DNA of 64,000 bases. It comes from Heliocidaris tuberculata (taxonomy: Eukaryota > Echinodermata > Echinoidea > Camarodonta > Echinometridae). Made by a program: the position numbers and the translations under genes. The notes under the pieces are model-generated. The model saw only the letters and a program-made list of their open reading frames with translations. It made no database searches and was not told the origin of the DNA. The stretch is from contig CM046838.1 of NCBI GenBank assembly GCA_025618425.1, positions 20,420,838 through 20,484,837 of the forward strand, in the 5' to 3' direction. How positions within the stretch are numbered: position 1 is the stretch's first letter; every line of letters begins with the position of its first letter. Shown here one piece after another: positions 46,001 through 54,578 of this stretch.

Positions 46001-48858
46001 TTAAATTGGGATTTATTTCATTTGAATCAATTTACTTGATTATCCCTTTCAGGACAGGAATTATTCAAGGGCTAAATTGATCGTATTTTATTCTTCAAAT
46101 TGGCAACAATAATATTTTTCTTTTAGTGCTACGTGGTTCTAGTAAGATGTAATATCTTGAAAATAATATACATGATTAGGAACTTTGTCGAAAAGTTGAA
46201 AAAGTTGCCAATTTGAACAAAAAAAACAATGATTTTGAACCTCTCAATGTGTTGCCAATTTAAGGATGTTCAAGCTTATTCTCCTTTTTAAAATTCCTGG
46301 CATCGAACGCAATATGATCATGCAACAAAAATGGACACAGTATGTGCAGAAATTTTTGCTCTTTCCACTCATGCATCTGGTATATTTTTTAAGGCTCTAA
46401 ATCAAAAGTTATTGGGCCAAACCACAAAATGTGGTCAATTGTCTCGAAAGGGTTAAGTTACTACCCTATAGAAAAGAAACAAGATTATTTTGGTAGATCG
46501 AATATCAGACATTATTTGGAATACAAAAACTCTTACTTGGATGAATTTCAAAATCAAACGATGATTTTAGAGGAATTTTTTTGTAGCATCAAAATAATCA
46601 ACAACAAAATTTCTTATGAATTTCTTTATTTTTTTATTTAAATCTGTGATTTTTAAACAAAAATCAAGGCGATTTAAATTGTGCCATCCCTGTGCAGAGC
46701 ACCAAGTATTTACCTCTTCATCCCATAAATATTACAACAATTCTGTAACTAGATGAAGAAACAAATATCATGTCATTATGAAACTGTTTCCCATTTTCAT
46801 TTCACGACTGGACATTTTGTTAAAGAATTATAACAGTAATTTGAACAAGATAAAGAGCTGGACACTTTTCATTCTGTAGCTCACCAATGGAATATTAGTT
46901 AAACTGGGCCCCATCTTATACAGAGTTACGATTGATTTGAATCGATCGCAACTTAAAATCAATCACAACTTCTATCTCTTAAAGGTAATAAACAGTAGTG
47001 GTAGCAAAATGAAAGTTGGCATGAAACTGCTCAAAATCAGTCTCATATTGTTCGGCTTGCATAAAAAGATACATGAGTGAGATAATCCGGTATTCTATTC
47101 ATGATTTCTGGTGATTTTCAGTAAAATAATTCAAATGATTGAATATCAACGGTTACCTTATACCCTCGCTAAGGACCACCTACCCCGACGCTCCCGGCTC
47201 AACGGCGCACAGCAGTTCGCACACACTGTTTACACGTGTGTGAACTGTCAACGCGGTACCGCGCTTGTAATTCGATGTTTATTTTGGGGGATATTTTAGC
47301 CATTTCTAAACCATTTTTCTTCAAACAAACGTCACCTACGTTCGAAATTAATCATTTCACAACAGTATATGTAGTACTTTCCATTCCAGCTGACAAAGTA
47401 GTTAAATATCCAAAGCGCCACCTTTCCCACTACTGTACGATACCTTTAAGTACAAAGGTGCGATTGATTAGAATCAATCATAATGGGCCCAGGTTTAACT
47501 TACTTTATAATCATCCTTTATGAATACGGGCCATTGGAACAACGTTAGTTCCAAGAAGAGGAGGGGGGGGGGTACAATGAGAAAAGCCTTATTGTATGAT
47601 CCACTACAATCAATAATCATCAGTCAAATAAACTCCTAAAGAAAATCTTTAAAAAACAAAACAAGAAAAAGTTACAAAATACATTAAGATTTCAGTCCAT
47701 AAGGGGATGTGAAGCAAGTGGCTGGCAATAGTTGCATGGAATTCCTCTGAAATCCATCCTTTTAATAATAATACTTGGATTTATATAGCGCCTTTTCCAT
47801 AGGAAATTGTAATGATGATATGATTTCAGGGCTATGATTTGTACCTATGTACACACAGGATTATAATTATTTTTATTAATTTGAGCATACATTTTCCCTT
47901 ACTGGTACACACTGACCGGTTTTCTCAAGACTTTCACGGATCATGAGTCTTCATGACAGATATTTTTCTAATGTTTTAATCACAGTAAATTTTAAAGACT
48001 GAATCTACTTTCAAAACCTTGTCAACATGCTAAAATATCCCTTTTGCCTTTTGAATCATAATTTGTATTCAGAGCATTTGCAATTTACACTTACAGGTGT
48101 AATAAATATATTGAAATGCAATTTATATTTGAAATGCTCAGTTTAATGAAACAAGAAGGAAATGCTTTAAATACTCCCAATCAATATTTCTGCTAGCAAA
48201 GTGGAGAATGAAGAAAAAAATCTTCATGTCCAATAACAACAAAATCCTAGTAAAGAAAAATATATATAGTCATGGATTGTATTACCGAACAACATTGTAT
48301 TACCGAACGTGTACAGTTAAGTGCCTTAAATGGCTTTCATAAGCGTGGGACTACGCGTCTGTTCTCCACACTATTTGACACACAGAACACAGGGCAGAAG
48401 ATCATAAAATGAGGCAAAAATCATTTTTAAAAATATTTTATAACCTGCTCTCTCATCACCCCCAGTCTCCATCCCGTTGGCCCCAAATCGGGGTAGATTG
48501 TGTCTTTTTCCCATAGGTGACACACGTTCGGTAATACAATGTACAATACCTTTTTCTAGGGGCCAAAATTCTGCGTTGTTGGAAAGGGTTTCGCTTGGAA
48601 GGGAATTAAATCTACGCTGTCTTTTTCAAATTCCACCAACTTCTTATTCTGTAGGACTTAAAGCATTCATTATGTAAGTTTGACAGACATTCGTTTGATA
48701 TTTTATTTGCTATTGTTGATTTTCTGAAAAGTGTTCGGAAATAGGATCCACTACCATACAGTATGCAACTATGCATATACATGTATATACTGCTCACCTT
48801 TATGTTTGTCTACAAATTGATCCCACATATGCAGATATTCCTGAATGACCTGAGCCAT
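35977..48858 (-). CDS. Very-long-chain fatty acid elongase, ELOVL1/7 type (7 coding exons)
   Basis: Minus-strand exons 48858-48798, 45825-45638, 44871-44791, 43616-43560, 39023-38918, 37773-37637 and 36252-35977 join to 301 residues, with all introns GT-AG and frames consistent. The family condenses malonyl-CoA with fatty acyl-CoA in the ER membrane, the first step of chain elongation. Motifs: KFIEMWDT (residues 122-129), the catalytic-type histidine box HVFHH (145-149), then [12 protein letters not shown] (175-186), plus several hydrophobic membrane segments. [13 protein letters not shown] resembles ELOVL1/7 rather than ELOVL4 (HVYHHCTM) or ELOVL2/5. The tail is Ser/Lys/Asn-rich and ends YHKVD, only a partial dilysine retention signal. 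The start ATG follows its acceptor immediately, so the 5' UTR is on upstream exons. Confidence 0.95.
36250..36885. repeat. Recent tandem duplication in the last elongase intron
   Basis: Unit 1 is 36250-36570 (321 bases) and unit 2 is 36571-36885 (315 bases), nearly identical from GATCTGCA to GGACCTAGCG, with small indels in homopolymers and a missing AGTTAAACAC-like stretch. The unit boundary lies three bases inside the coding exon, so the 3' splice site CTGCAG/ATC was duplicated; the extra copy is at about 36574. Confidence 0.92.
36880..37600. repeat. Diverged tandem array, units of about 170 bases
   Basis: Successive blocks share CCCATCTAAAAACATGAACT, TTGAACAACTTTT and TCATATTTTCTGA.AAAGCATT; block starts are near 36975, 37146, 37317 and 37480. 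The same block, more diverged, is part of the 321-base unit to the left, suggesting one old satellite-like array with a recent regional duplication. Confidence 0.75.
37637..37773 (-). CDS. Elongase coding exon 6
   Basis: Acceptor CTTTCCAG, donor GTAAGA. It encodes [20 protein letters not shown] then [20 protein letters not shown], the most typical elongase segment. Two bases complete the Gly codon split with the previous exon. Confidence 0.96.
37774..38917 (-). other. Elongase intron between coding exons 5 and 6
   Basis: It holds a tRNA-derived SINE (37961-38099), a three-unit AGTTCACAT repeat (about 38632-38657) and a G9 tract near 38729; nothing else was recognised. Confidence 0.65.
37961..38099 (-). 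mobile_element. tRNA-derived SINE, minus strand
   Basis: Read on the minus strand: AGTTGGTCTAGCGGTAATG (box A), then ACCGAGGTTCGGAACTG (box B-like), then CTCCTGGATGTGACGTTAAA. The last phrase is recalled from SINE2-type repeats of echinoderms. It differs from the SINE at 21190 in body sequence. Confidence 0.72.
38918..39023 (-). CDS. Elongase coding exon 5 (histidine box)
   Basis: Acceptor TTTTCAG, donor GTAATG; 35 codons plus one base. It contains [20 protein letters not shown], with the HXXHH motif required for elongase activity, then [15 protein letters not shown]. Confidence 0.97.
39653..41266. mobile_element. 1.6 kb hAT-like non-autonomous element
   Basis: Ends CAGGGCTCGACACTA and TAGTGTCGAGCCCTG are perfect 15-base inverted repeats of the CAGGG...CCCTG type usual in hAT transposons. 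They are flanked by the direct repeat AAATATG (39646-39652 and 41267-41273). hAT duplications are normally 8 bp; seven are visible. Subterminal GGACCACCAAAATTT words recur at both ends. No transposase is encoded. Confidence 0.85.
39927..40508. repeat. 580-base foldback centred on ATCGCGATCGCGAT
   Basis: TGTAAAAGTTGGTTAGACATT near 39950 is inverted as AATGTCTAACCAACTTTTAA near 40462. Complementarity continues inward through TAGTAAAAGACATTTGTATT against AATGTCTTTTACTGG and GTCACGTGAC against GTCATGTGAC. The centre (40180-40250) is dense in GCGATCGC words. It is nested inside the hAT-like element. Confidence 0.82.
41701..41730 (+). repeat. 30-base poly(G) tract
   Basis: Thirty consecutive G, the longest of more than fifteen C/G homopolymers in the window. 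It is a potential G-quadruplex and a likely site of length variation or assembly error. Confidence 0.95.
41931..42091. mobile_element. MITE family B, partial copy
   Basis: It matches the first part of the full copies (CCCATTCAGGACAGGAATTA, AAGGGCTAAATTGATCACAT, TTTTAGTGCTACATGGTTCT) and then stops matching; the right half is missing. Confidence 0.8.
42907..43285 (+). repeat. CT microsatellite with GGTTGTCTCTGTCTAATTTC minisatellite
   Basis: A unit of about 65 bases (TCTCTGGTTGTCTCTGTCTA then ATTTCTCTATTGCTCTCTAT plus CT dinucleotides) is repeated about four to five times. Open frames translate as repeated [17 protein letters not shown], which is only the repeat. Confidence 0.9.
43560..43616 (-). 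CDS. Elongase coding exon 4
   Basis: Acceptor ATCTTTAG, donor GTAAGT; 19 codons encode [19 protein letters not shown], carrying the conserved KFIExxDT motif. Confidence 0.96.
43663..44082. mobile_element. MITE family B copy (about 420 bases)
   Basis: It begins ACCCTTTCATGACAGGAAGT and ends AATTGTCTCAAAAGGGTTAA. It is collinear with 46040-46456 and inverted relative to 56430-56848. TTAA is intact at the right end, and the left end is mutated. Confidence 0.88.
44219..44273 (+). repeat. GA-rich tract ending in poly(G)
   Basis: GAGAAAGAAAGAGAGAAAAG repeats run into about 12 G. This is simple sequence in an elongase intron. Confidence 0.9.
44791..44871 (-). CDS. Elongase coding exon 3
   Basis: Acceptor ATATGCAG, donor GTAAGT; 27 codons encode [20 protein letters not shown] then NSPKAMT. 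The GYxxxCxxVDYSxSP pattern is the family lumenal-loop signature. Confidence 0.96.
44983..45309 (-). mobile_element. MITE family C copy
   Basis: TTAA at 44983-44986 and 45306-45309 flank AAGATAAAGTTGAGTTCTGG on the left and CATAACTCAACCTTCTCT on the right, imperfect inverted repeats. It is opposite in orientation to 63036-63426. Confidence 0.88.
45638..45825 (-). CDS. Elongase coding exon 2
   Basis: Acceptor TCTAATCAG, donor GTAGGT; two bases plus 62 codons. [20 protein letters not shown] and [20 protein letters not shown] are the first two membrane segments and the GPKLMxxRxPFxL loop typical of all ELOVLs. Confidence 0.96.
46040..46456. mobile_element. MITE family B, full copy (about 417 bases)
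   Basis: CCCTTTCAGGACAGGAATTA at the left and TTGTCTCGAAAGGGTTAA at the right give inverted ends TTAWCCCTTTC. The interior has AAGGGCTAAATTGATC and CACAAAATGTGGTCAATTG, shared with 43663-44082 and 56430-56848. Confidence 0.9.
46909..47498. mobile_element. MITE family D with TTAA-ACCTGGGCCC ends
   Basis: TTAAACTGGGCCCCAT at the left pairs with ATGGGCCCAGGTTTAA at the right. GATTGATTTGAATCGATCGC against GCGATTGATTAGAATCAATC continues the inverted repeat. TTAA lies at both ends. The interior has a GC-rich patch (47160-47270) with a strong hairpin. Confidence 0.82.
47764..47804 (+). repeat. Short dispersed repeat, TTTATATAGCGCCTTTTCC type
   Basis: Second copy of the motif described at 13228-13266: AATAATAATACTTGGATTTA then TATAGCGCCTTTTCC. 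Confidence 0.7.
48274..48749 (+). mobile_element. TTCGGTAATACAA element, copy 1
   Basis: Ends GGATTGTATTACCGAAC and GTTCGGAAATAGGATCC are imperfect inverted repeats. TTGTATTACCGAAC and its complement recur inside. A second copy in opposite orientation is at 54579-54943. The element crosses neither exon boundary. Confidence 0.82.
48798..48858 (-). CDS. Elongase first coding exon
   Basis: Acceptor TTTCTGCAG directly precedes ATG (48858-48856); donor GTGAGC. It encodes [20 protein letters not shown] and one base of the next codon. An acceptor immediately before the ATG means transcription starts on an upstream non-coding exon. Confidence 0.93.
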
Positions 48859-49207
48859 CTGCAGAAAGATAATGTCAAAACAAAAACAATCAAAATACAA
48901 TTTACACATACGGTACATATACATATGTAGATGTCTAGCGAGAGAGAATCTACAATGAACGCCAACTTCTACAAGTCCAAGGGTTACCTGTACGGTAATT
49001 TTCTAAGGGCATCAATTCAAGTTGGCTGCAATATAGTCAGAAATTATGAGAGTCCAACAAATCTGTGAAAGTTAAGAGAAAATCTGATAAGTAAGTCCTG
49101 AAGTTCTAAATCGGTCATCAATCAAAAAAAAAATTGGCCACCCTGTGATTTCCATTGAGAGCATTTATTTTTCTCTCTCTCTGAAATAATATTTTTTCAT
49201 ATTCAGT

Positions 49208-50226
49208 GCATCCCAGAAACCCCCCCCCCCCTAAAACAAAGGGTAATTGTGACCACAAATTTTCAATAAACTAGAAGTATTATGCTTAAAAATGATGTAC
49301 CCTGATGGCATCCATCCATACATGCTTTACCGAGCAGCAGCATTTTGAAAATGACATGTAAAAACTCACATGCCGGATTTGGGTAAAACCATGAAAACGT
49401 TAGGATCACATGCGAACACGACCCAAATGCAACATATGACTTTTAAATCCCTATGAGAAGACTGTTTTCATCTGTTTTTTTGTTTTTTTTTCAATAATGA
49501 GGGTAAGGATAATTCCGTCAGAAAATAAAGGATGATCAATGTATTGTCAATGTTGGGGATAAAGAAAGGGCATGTTTTGTATTGAAATCATGGTACCTGC
49601 AATCGAAATGAAAAGCATTTTTTTGCATTTTTCTAAACTGAATTTTCTTTTAACAAAGCGGACAGAAAGGTGATATTTTTCAAAAAAGTAAAGCAATTGG
49701 CACTTTTCACTGTCATCAAATAGAAATACAAGGTACATGTATAAAAGGCATATAATTAAGGCAGAAAAATATCCAGATTATGGCAATTTCCCACCTCAGG
49801 AGGGGCACTTTTTCCATCAGAGGAAGGGCACTTATTCCTCTTTTGATTTGGGAAATTTTGGGGGCGTAGGCCACCACTGGAAATTTGTATTGACTTGCGT
49901 TTAAGAATTTCTGATTGAATGCATGCCATCAAACAAGGGAATTTCATGTACCATATCCTTAAAGCTGGTATTTCCCTTTAGTCATTTTTGCATGTGATAC
50001 TAAAGTTTTCAGTTTTATCCAAATCCGGCATGAATGAGTTTTTACAGGTCATAAATTTTCAAAATGCTGCTGCTTAGTAAAGTATGTAGAGATGGATGCC
50101 ATCAAGATATCATAAAAACATTTACTTATAAATAGCTTATAAGGAAAATAGATAATTAGTGTCAAAGAGCACATAATGTGGTCACAATAACCCTCTGTTT
50201 TAGGGTTTCGTTTTTTTCTGGGATGC
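49208..50226. mobile_element. 1.0 kb element with arms of about 200-250 bases
   Basis: GCATCCCAGAAA at the left is matched inverted by TTTCTGGGATGC at the right. The arms continue with ATTGTGACCACA/TGTGGTCACAAT, GATGGCATCCATC/GATGGATGCCATC, GCAGCAGCATTTTGAAAAT/ATTTTCAAAATGCTGCTGC and CATGCCGGATTTGG/CCAAATCCGGCATG. Only about 550 bases of non-repeated core, no coding region. Confidence 0.87.
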
Positions 50227-50360
50227 TCTGTAGATCTGTGTGTGTCCTAAATAGTTTAAGATACAAAAATGATTTTCCACATCCCACTCTGAAAATTTTG
50301 TTCCTTTTCCATTTAAAAAAAATGTATATGTACATGTAGACTCATCCCCAAGGCATTGGC

Positions 50361-50731
50361 AGACTACTTGACGCACCCGTAGGTGCTCGTCAAGGTAAAG
50401 GCTCACGCGGAACCAAACTCTGGAGGTTCCACACAAGCATTTTCATGTTATCCTTTATTTCCTTCATACTCATAAACTGTTGACCTATATAATACCAGAC
50501 AAAGTTCTTTGAGGTTGATTTTATACTGGCCTAATCGTGAAATCTGTCACCTCTCTTCCCGCTTGTGCGTTTGCATTGTGTACAAAGTCTATGGGAGTGG
50601 AATGCTGTCACCAGCACTGACGAAATAAATGGCAGTGAATGGACCGGTGACAGATTTCACGATAATGCCTTTATACTTTCTGTACCTTACAGTTACACAA
50701 ATTATTTTTTCAGGTGATTGGTACACTTTAA
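50361..50731 (+). repeat. Dispersed repeat, copy 2 (interrupted)
   Basis: Same repeat as 33065-33281; split by the 142-base MITE at 50528-50669. Confidence 0.85.
50528..50669. mobile_element. 142-bp hAT-type MITE with 8-bp target duplication
   Basis: TTTATACT at 50520-50527 and 50670-50677 is a perfect 8-bp target duplication. The inverted ends contain ATCGTGAAATCTGTCACC and its complement (22 of 24 terminal bases match). The related repeat at 33065-33281 carries the site unoccupied. Confidence 0.94.
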
Positions 50732-52226
50732 TCTGTTAATCGTTTTTCTTTTATGATGCCCTTATACAAAATCCCTGTATTTGATATTTATTCGCCCATG
50801 ACACTTGACAGCCATGTCCACCATGCCCACATGCACACCCAATGCCCCGCCCCCAAGCGCCTTTCTTCTCTGGCCGGCCTCCTCTTCCTTCTTCTCATTC
50901 TCCCCCTTCTTTTTATATTTGTCTTCTTCTTCATGTTTTCAGATGGCAAGAATATCATGCTGATGATTCTGATGTGGTATTTACAAGAGAGAGCAAAAGT
51001 GGCAAAGCGATGGAGACCCAAGCACAAGCCGAAACTTCGAAAGGGGTGGGGTTGTCCCACTCACACTACCGTATGCAAGGTTATTGTCATGATTGTCCTG
51101 CAATTGTCAAATTTTTAAAATGTCCAATGACTTAATGTTTCATACTTTCATAGATTCTACTAATTACTAACTACTAGCAGCAGTACCCGTGGAAAAATTC
51201 CACGGGTGCTAGCCAGGGAAGTATGGATTGATTTTTGCGAACACATCTTCTTTGGAACAATGTTGAAATTATTACTGTTTTAAATTGTGGCTTATTAAAC
51301 TTATATTGAATGGGATAAACATATTACAATGTTTTTGTTACCATAAAATTGTGAATCCACCACTTAATAATAATCTGTGGACAATTATGGATGGTGAGTG
51401 CAGGCTCTATCCCCTTATCATGCCCCCTCCCCTCCCTTTGCTCCAGCCAGTGGCGTATAGAAAGGTTCCACTTTCTTTGGGGGTGATTTCATTTTTTCTA
51501 CAATGAACATAAACTGTTAATTAATACCCACCCCCCCCTCCGCTTTTTACGCCCATGAATCCAGTGATTACATTTTTTGTACAATAAAATAAAATTGATG
51601 CACTCACATATCCCCCATCAGTGGCGGATCCAGGGGGGGGCCTAGCCCCCTCCCCTGGGGGAAAAAAAGACAGCCCAAAATGCTGATTTTTTTTTTTTTG
51701 CTTGTGAGAGAATAATGAGGGAAAACTGGAACCCATAAAATCTGGTAACCCCCCCCCCCCCCCCCCCCCAATGAGCGACTTTTGGAGGGCTGGAGAAACA
51801 AAAAAAATTCTTGGAGGGCTGGCGAATTTTTTTTTTTTCACTTCCACCCCCCCCCCCCCCCCCCCCCCGCTGAGGGACTTTTGGAAGGCTGGCTAAAAAA
51901 AATTCATGGAGGGCTGGCCAAATTTTTTTTTTTCACTTACCCCCATCCCCCCCCCCCCCAGCTATCTATGAACATGACTCCAGTGATTTCATTCAAATTT
52001 TTCTACAATGAAGTTAATCATATCCCCCATCGACCACTGCACACCCCCCCACCCCCCACCCCGCTATCTCTGCCCATGACTCCAGCATACTCTATTAATT
52101 CTTCAAAGGATTAACCGTTAACGCCCCTAGCACATGTTTGCCCTGAAACTGAAAGAGTGAATATTGTGGCCAACTTTCATCAGCACTATTATTAACGAAT
52201 TAAGCTTGATCTATAGTCTTGAGCCT
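50732..52226. other. Elongase upstream intron, C-rich repeats
   Basis: It contains a 9-bp-stem hairpin CCCGTGGAAAAATTCCACGGG (51183-51203) and, at 51520-52080, repeated poly(C) tracts. The tracts alternate with GAGGGCTGGCNAATTTTTTT units and a GTGGCGGATCCAGGGGGGG phrase common in echinoderm repeats. No gene supported. Confidence 0.65.
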
Positions 52227-53271
52227 CTTTCACACCGGGCCTGCGTAGAGTTGCGTTGTGCGGCGTACCGAGTACGCCAAAATTACGTGCAGGACCGGCG
52301 TAGTCCCTGCGTATGTTTTGCATAGGCTGCCGTACGATGGCGTATGGTTGCGTACCCTGTACATAGGCACCGCGTACCTATGGCATATGCAATTGGTGTA
52401 CCTCCGCGTAGGACTACGTATAACATGCGTATGGTTGCGTTCGAATACGTATAGGTCTGGCGTAAAGGGTACGTAGGTTTGCTTATGCTGAACCCACACT
52501 AAGCAAAAGTACGCAACACTACGCCCTTCCTTACGTAACTCTACGGTAGTGTTGCGTAGACTTGCGTAAAACTGCGTACTTTCTGCGTGACGCGTCCAGT
52601 GCTCTTTAAACATGTTTAATTTTTTGCCTCTATCTCGCGTACCCCTTTGCGTCCCTCGGCGTATTTCCACGTAGGCTAACGGAGGCACTGCTTGGGGCAG
52701 AGTAAGCTCGGCATCGTCGGTATGCCACACTACACAACTCTACGCAGGGCTGGTGTGAAAGCCCCTTTATTACGCGCAGGATCGGCGTAGGCTGGGGTAT
52801 TGTTGCGTACCCTGTGCATAGGTACCGCGTACCTACAACATATGCAATTGGCGTACCTACGCGTAGGGTTGCGTATAACAGGCGTAGGGTTGCGTACGTA
52901 TACGTAGGTCTGGCGTAAAGGGTACGTAAGTTTGCTTATGCTGAACCCACAATAAGCAAAAGTACGCAACACTACGCCCGGGACTACGCCAGCCTCAAAG
53001 GATTTTTCGTCGGACTGGTGTAGGATAGCGTACTATAGCGTAGGCATGGCGTACAGTAGCGTAGTGTTTTATACTTGCGTAAAAACTGCGTACTTTCTGC
53101 ATGCAGTGGTCTACGACAAAAGTACGCGAAAAAATTAGACATGTTAATTTTTGGGGTCCATCTCGCGTACCCCTTTTCGTCCCTCGGCGTATTGCCACGT
53201 AGGCCAGCATAAGCTCAGTGTAGGCGATACGCCGCACTATGCAACTCTACGCAAGCCCGGTGTGAAAGCCC
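52227..53271. mobile_element. Tandem-dimer MITE saturated with GCGTA/TACGC words
   Basis: CTTTCACACCGGGCCTGCGT then AGAGTTGCGT at the left is inverted at the right (about 53228-53268); an internal copy of the right end lies at 52725-52766. The body occurs twice: 52312-52530 and 52790-52980 share GTTGCGTACCCTGT, CATAGG.ACCGCGTACCTA, TCTGGCGTAAAGGGTACGTA and CTTATGCTGAACCCACA. GCGTA or TACGC appears dozens of times. A 166-codon minus-strand frame is an accident of the stop-poor repeat. Flanking TCTATAGTC.TGA at 52210-52222 and 53279-53291 may be a target duplication. Confidence 0.85.
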
Positions 53272-53412
53272 ATTTAGGTCTATAGTCATGATAGTCTACA
53301 GATCTACGTACATATAGACAGAAAAATCCGTCTGGTTTCAAAACACACATATTTTTAAAATAGACTCTGCTCTCACTGAGCAGATTCCGGAATTATTTTT
53401 TTAGAGTAATAA

Positions 53413-53686
53413 AATGGATGTAGAATCTACTCTAATATACGTTATGAACTATGATGAATTAAATATCATCAAATAAAAAAAAATGACGATATTCGACCTA
53501 AACTGTTTCCAGTCTTGAAATAAGCAACCCAGTGAGGAATTTACTGCCGTTTTAGAATTCAAATTGATGTAGAATCTACTCAGATATACGGTGAATTTAT
53601 CATCAAATTCTAACTGTAGCATTAAAAAAAGAACTTTAGTCAACTGCTTCCAATCTTGGAATAAGCAGCTCAGTATTTACTGCCGG
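53413..53686 (+). repeat. Two-unit tandem duplication
   Basis: GATGTAGAATCTACT, GTTTCCAGTCTTGAAATAAG and TTTACTGCCG of unit 1 (53413-53550) recur in unit 2 (53565-53686) as GATGTAGAATCTACT, GCTTCCAATCTTGGAATAAG and TTTACTGCCG. Confidence 0.75.
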
Positions 53687-53858
53687 ACTCCTCCCCTCGA
53701 GTTCAGCCATGCAGCCATCCCAGCCTCAGAGAGCGGGCGCTGCCGTGACCGAACACGACAAACGACAAAGAGAAGAATTTCATGCAGATAAAATAGGACA
53801 AAGGAAGTCCATAAATAGAGTTTCCAACAATTTGTTAGATTTAAAGAATCTCACTCAC

Positions 53859-53900
53859 GTCCAAAATCAACCTTAGAATGTATTTGTAAGCTCGGGAAAC
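53859..53900 (-). promoter_or_regulatory. Candidate 5' splice donor of an elongase non-coding exon (a)
   Basis: The minus strand reads TTTGGAC then GTGAGTGAG, a good donor, with the exon end at 53859. It lies upstream of the elongase start, but the exon extent is unknown. Inference only. Confidence 0.25.
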
Positions 53901-54094
53901 TGTAGTCAACTCATGTTGAGTGCATGTGTGTACAGTACATACAAATTGCATGCATAATATGCATTGTCGCGTCGATCGCATGCATTTGCATTGAAATTGC
54001 ATCGCAGTACGTGGGTGCTACTCCTATGGTGTACTTATCACAAAGTGTACTATGAAACAATGAAATACATATGTACATACCACGGAGCTCTACC

Positions 54095-54520
54095 GAGGCT
54101 GGGACACTGTGGGACAACCCCCATGCCATCGTTATTTTCTTACGGGGGTTCCCCCCGGTAAGAGCAAGTTTAGCAAGATGGCTAACGCGAGTCGTTTAAC
54201 ACGGTCGCACAATGCAAGTTGATACTCCTCGTGCACAACGTTGTTCGTCACTTGCCATGCCGTGCCTGTGATGGGCCGTAAGGGAGGTTGCACGGCTGAC
54301 GACACCGCCGTCGTGCGAGGTATCCACACGGAAAGCAGCCGTTCCTTCGGCCTGCCCGTCCTCCCCAATCCCCCAAATCACGTTTATGGACGTCGACGGC
54401 GACGACGGGGTCGACGTGACACGCGGACTACGGGTTACACGACCTGTGGAATTATGCCACCGATCCCGCGCCACGGCGAGGGCGGACACGGCGGGGGGAA
54501 AGAGTTTTTGCTTCCACAAA
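54095..54520. other. GC- and CpG-rich island
   Basis: A sudden rise in CpG (CGTCGACGGCGACGACGGGG, CGCGGACTACGGG, CGGACACGGCGGGGGG) in otherwise AT-rich DNA. Both strands contain open frames of about 100-130 codons, expected from composition. At 54139-54162 CTTAC-GGGGG-TT-CCCCCC-GGTAAG is self-complementary and presents a donor-like GTAAG on each strand. It may be a promoter island of the elongase or a mobile-element fragment. Confidence 0.5.
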
Positions 54521-54578
54521 AAACGGCCTTTTACGGTTTTGAGTATTAATAGATCTATAGATCTATAGATATGGTGAT

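Larger units (their letters stand above)
45826..48797 (-). other. Elongase intron between coding exons 1 and 2
   Basis: It contains MITE family B (46040-46456), the GGGCCC-ended element 46909-47498, a short dispersed repeat near 47764, and most of the TTCGGTAATACAA element 48274-48749. No exon was recognised in between. Confidence 0.7.

Noticed and set aside
51176..51225. Helitron 3' end (hairpin followed by GCTAG)
   Set aside because: The hairpin is directly adjacent to CTAG rather than about 10 bases away, and no matching 5' end was found.
52230..53237. Long minus-strand frames (up to 166 codons) with repeated YVRNPTPVIR-like phrases
   Set aside because: They follow the GCGTA tandem repeat and recur in its second unit; the repeat is stop-poor on several frames, so coding is not needed to explain them.
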